A stretch of DNA of 64,000 bases from positions 1 through 64,000 of the forward strand of contig NZ_JAUSVS010000010.1 of NCBI RefSeq assembly GCF_030814835.1. The letters run 5' to 3'. Under the pieces are notes generated by a model that ran no database searches, was not told the origin of the DNA, and was given only the letters and a program-made list of their open reading frames with translations. The position numbers and the translations under genes were made by a program. Shown here piece by piece: positions 62,352-64,000 of the stretch (its first letter is position 1; every line of letters starts with the position of its first letter). The stretch is from Caulobacter ginsengisoli. Its GTDB lineage: Bacteria; Pseudomonadota; Alphaproteobacteria; Caulobacterales; Caulobacteraceae.

Positions 62352-62594
62352 TTAGTCTTGCAGGTAGTCGTCCTCCCCCGACTGGCTGTAGCTGCCAGAG
62401 CCTTGGGTATAGGAGCCGCCATTTTGCACGTAAACGGGGGCCCCGGTTTGTTCATAGGTGCCACCATGCTGGATATGGCTGCCGCCGCTCACATGGTCGA
62501 GTTCGGACGGTTCCAGCAAGCGGACCACCATCTCCGATTGACCAGCAGACTCGGCGGCTTCGCTCTCAAGCATTTCATGAAGCTTAGATTTCAT
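62352..62594 (-). CDS. RiPP precursor peptide C (divergent paralog)
   Basis: 80 residues. The leader (LHEMLESEAAESAGQSEMVV) ends with ELDHVSGG at residue 38. The core (39-80) has HIQ, YEQ, YVQ, YTQ, YSQ at 40, 47, 55, 62, 69 and YLQ at 77: the same 7/8 steps. The Phe positions of A and B are Tyr here, and the tail is GEDDYLQD without Trp. There is a proline (GAPVYVQ) absent from A and B. GAGG lies 7 bases before the ATG at 62594. First gene of the operon, next to the upstream ATPase. Confidence 0.9.
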   Translation of the reverse strand: MKSKLHEMLESEAAESAGQSEMVVRLLEPSELDHVSGGSHIQHGGTYEQTGAPVYVQNGGSYTQGSGSYSQSGEDDYLQD

Positions 62595-62622
62595 GACTTC
62601 CCTCAGAAATTGCGGCGAGAAT

Positions 62623-62649
62623 ACGCTACACATACGCGAATGGGTTGTC
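62623..62649 (-). promoter_or_regulatory. Shared precursor promoter, copy C
   Basis: GACAAC-N15-TAGCGT on the minus strand, 29 bases before the precursor C ATG. It lies just after a small hairpin (GGCGCACGAAGCGTGCC) that follows the upstream ATPase stop and may insulate the peptide operon from it. Confidence 0.55.
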
Positions 62650-62694
62650 TATGGCACGCTTCGTGCGCCGCGGGGCTAACCGGCAGAAATCCCG

Positions 62695-64000
62695 TCACTC
62701 TTCCTTCGCCCGCGACAAGATGCGGGCGACTGCCGCCCGCCGCTCGGTGGCCTCGCCAGGGGAAATGGCCCTCCGCGAACTCGTCACTCGATACCCGAGC
62801 ACCACCTTCTCCTCGGGCTCTGGCACTGAGAGTGCATCAAGTGCCGCTACCATCTCCTCCGTGGTGAGGAACTCGACCCGGGCGAAGTCCTCTGGAGCGA
62901 GCCGGGCTTCCGCCGATTGCCGGATGGCGCGCCGGCGCTTGGCGTCGGGCGCTACGGCCCAGATGCGGGCAAACCCCGCCCGGAGGCACTTTGCCAGGTT
63001 CTGTGCCTCGTATTCCGGCGTTGAGGTGACGGAGATCTCGCACGCGACCGACAGCTCACCCTGGTGGAGTCCCACGTCGACCTGGCCGCCCTCGACCGCC
63101 TCTTCGATCACCGCCCGCAAACCGCGCTCTTCGGCGAGCCGCTTGATGAGGTGCTGGACGTAGCGGTGCTGCGAGCCGCCTTTGCCGGCTTCGGCTGGTG
63201 CGGGCCGCGGCGGACCTGGTGCCCTTGGTGCGGGCGTCTCAGCCGGCTCTTGGATTGGCGGCGTGGAATCGACCGACTCTGGTCTGGGGTCGCGGGCACG
63301 TGGCGGCGTCTCGTCCCGCGCAACTTCTGGGGCAAAAGACTCCGGCTCCGCAACGCTTGGCCGTGCGAACGAGACTTCGTCGAGCGTGCCGCAGTACGCC
63401 GCGCGGTTGCGCTCCAGGAGCGCTTCATACTCCTCTTCAACAAGGATCGGCTGGCGCTCCAGGAAACCGAGTGGCACGGACAGGCGGATCGCGTACGGCG
63501 TCTGGTGCTTCAGCCACACCGCGAACTCGGACGTTCCCTGCCGGCGCTTCATGCTCTCGATGAAGTCGGAGGAGGTGTGCAGCTCGTCGGCCATCGCGCG
63601 GGCGTCCTTCGCCGAAACACCGCCGGCGCATTTCATCGACGTGTTGGCGTGGATCGCGGAGCGCAGCCGGGGCGACAGCTGGTCGAGCGTCTGGTGCGCG
63701 AGCGTGAGCCCGACGCGGTATTTGCGGGCCTGGTTGAGGATGGTTTCGATAGTGTCGTCGAAATACTCCTGGGCCTCGTCGACATAGACCATCGTGGGTG
63801 TGCGGTCGGCCGGATCGACCGTCGAACGCTCAAGCGCCGCCTGGGCCAGCATGGCGATGAAGAAGCGGCCGAAGAGCTGGCTACCCTCCGTCTTGAGGAG
63901 GTCTTTGGCGGTAGAGACCAGGATGATCTTCCCGTCCTGCATCGCCTCGAAGAGATCGAGCTTGTTCTGGCGCTGTGCGAACATCCGCTCGAAGGCCGGC
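62695..64000 (-). CDS. Coupling-protein-like DNA transfer ATPase, C-terminal part (runs off the right edge)
   Basis: At least 435 residues; the frame is open to the window end (PAFERMFAQRQNKLDLF), so the start and Walker A are outside. Walker B is TMVYVDEAQEYFDDTIETIL, followed by KYRVGLTLAHQTLDQLSPRL, closely parallel to the paralog at 54115. A Pro/Glu-rich linker leads to a C-terminal domain (~after 270) with VDVGLHQGELSVACEISVTS and YEAQNLAKCLRAGFARIWAV, which looks like a restriction-endonuclease-type fold. It may bind transfer DNA or relaxase. This is the upstream flank of the peptide operon. Confidence 0.82.
   Translation of the reverse strand, partial: PAFERMFAQRQNKLDLFEAMQDGKIILVSTAKDLLKTEGSQLFGRFFIAMLAQAALERSTVDPADRTPTMVYVDEAQEYFDDTIETILNQARKYRVGLTLAHQTLDQLSPRLRSAIHANTSMKCAGGVSAKDARAMADELHTSSDFIESMKRRQGTSEFAVWLKHQTPYAIRLSVPLGFLERQPILVEEEYEALLERNRAAYCGTLDEVSFARPSVAEPESFAPEVARDETPPRARDPRPESVDSTPPIQEPAETPAPRAPGPPRPAPAEAGKGGSQHRYVQHLIKRLAEERGLRAVIEEAVEGGQVDVGLHQGELSVACEISVTSTPEYEAQNLAKCLRAGFARIWAVAPDAKRRRAIRQSAEARLAPEDFARVEFLTTEEMVAALDALSVPEPEEKVVLGYRVTSSRRAISPGEATERRAAVARILSRAKEE

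Noticed and set aside
61303..62594. Precursors as lanthipeptides or thioether (ranthi-/sactipeptide) substrates
   Set aside because: No Cys in any of the three peptides and no LanM/LanB gene, so thioether chemistry is not possible.

Overview
The window is high-GC DNA that reads as the chromosome of a Caulobacteraceae-like alphaproteobacterium (Caulobacter/Phenylobacterium type). This rests on gene content: a DUF2794 protein, a BI-1 protein, a TonB receptor, TCA genes grouped as sucC-sucD-sucA-sucB-lpdA, a tesA / ABC pair, and many intergenic palindromic repeats. The taxonomy is inferred, because no rRNA or other marker is present. I saw no tRNA, rRNA or CRISPR array.

Layout. (1) 1-3800: the end of an unknown gene, glutamine-dependent NAD synthetase, and an OmpA-type protein behind a likely general-stress (EcfG) promoter. 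(2) 4184-11217: an exopolysaccharide block with a WecA-like priming enzyme, divergent from a CpsB-type phosphatase, a Wza-type export lipoprotein, a BY-kinase/chain-length protein and a TPR membrane protein. (3) 11218-12553: a gene-free stretch with two palindromic repeats and three tandem copies of what looks like a small-RNA gene on the minus strand. (4) 12554-29000: housekeeping genes (DUF2794, BI-1, ABC exporter plus tesA, thpR, a CoA-ester lyase and a double-hotdog hydratase that fit the ethylmalonyl-CoA pathway, mdh, regulators and small exported proteins). (5) 29260-33854: an operon of two unrecognised proteins, a DyP-type peroxidase and a membrane-anchored cytochrome P450, followed by a TonB-dependent receptor. 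(6) 36823-40167: a three-domain GH18-deacetylase-glycosyltransferase fusion. (7) 41160-50982: succinyl-CoA synthetase, the 2-oxoglutarate dehydrogenase complex and its lipoamide dehydrogenase, with small unknown proteins inserted between them.

(8) 53081-64000 is foreign. A chromosomal palindromic repeat is cut in half exactly at 53080/53081. Beyond that come an HTH fragment, small mobile-element-type proteins and two coupling-protein-like ATPases (54115-55353, and 62695 running off the right edge). Between the two ATPases lies a more A/T-rich cargo operon, 55396-62594, which is the most interesting part of the window. It is a ribosomally made, modified peptide (RiPP) system with three paralogous precursor genes, each behind its own copy of a shared promoter, followed by a radical SAM/SPASM maturase, a very short HlyD-type adaptor, a C39 peptidase-ABC transporter and an exported M1-type zinc metallopeptidase.

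The precursors share a canonical double-glycine leader (ELxxVSGG). Their Cys-free cores carry an aromatic-x-Gln tripeptide every 7 or 8 residues (five to seven times) and an acidic DDYL tail. This is the pattern expected of substrates for three-residue cyclophane-forming radical SAM enzymes. I infer a multiply cross-linked peptide that is cut at GG during export and perhaps trimmed in the periplasm by the M1 enzyme. The product and its role are unknown.
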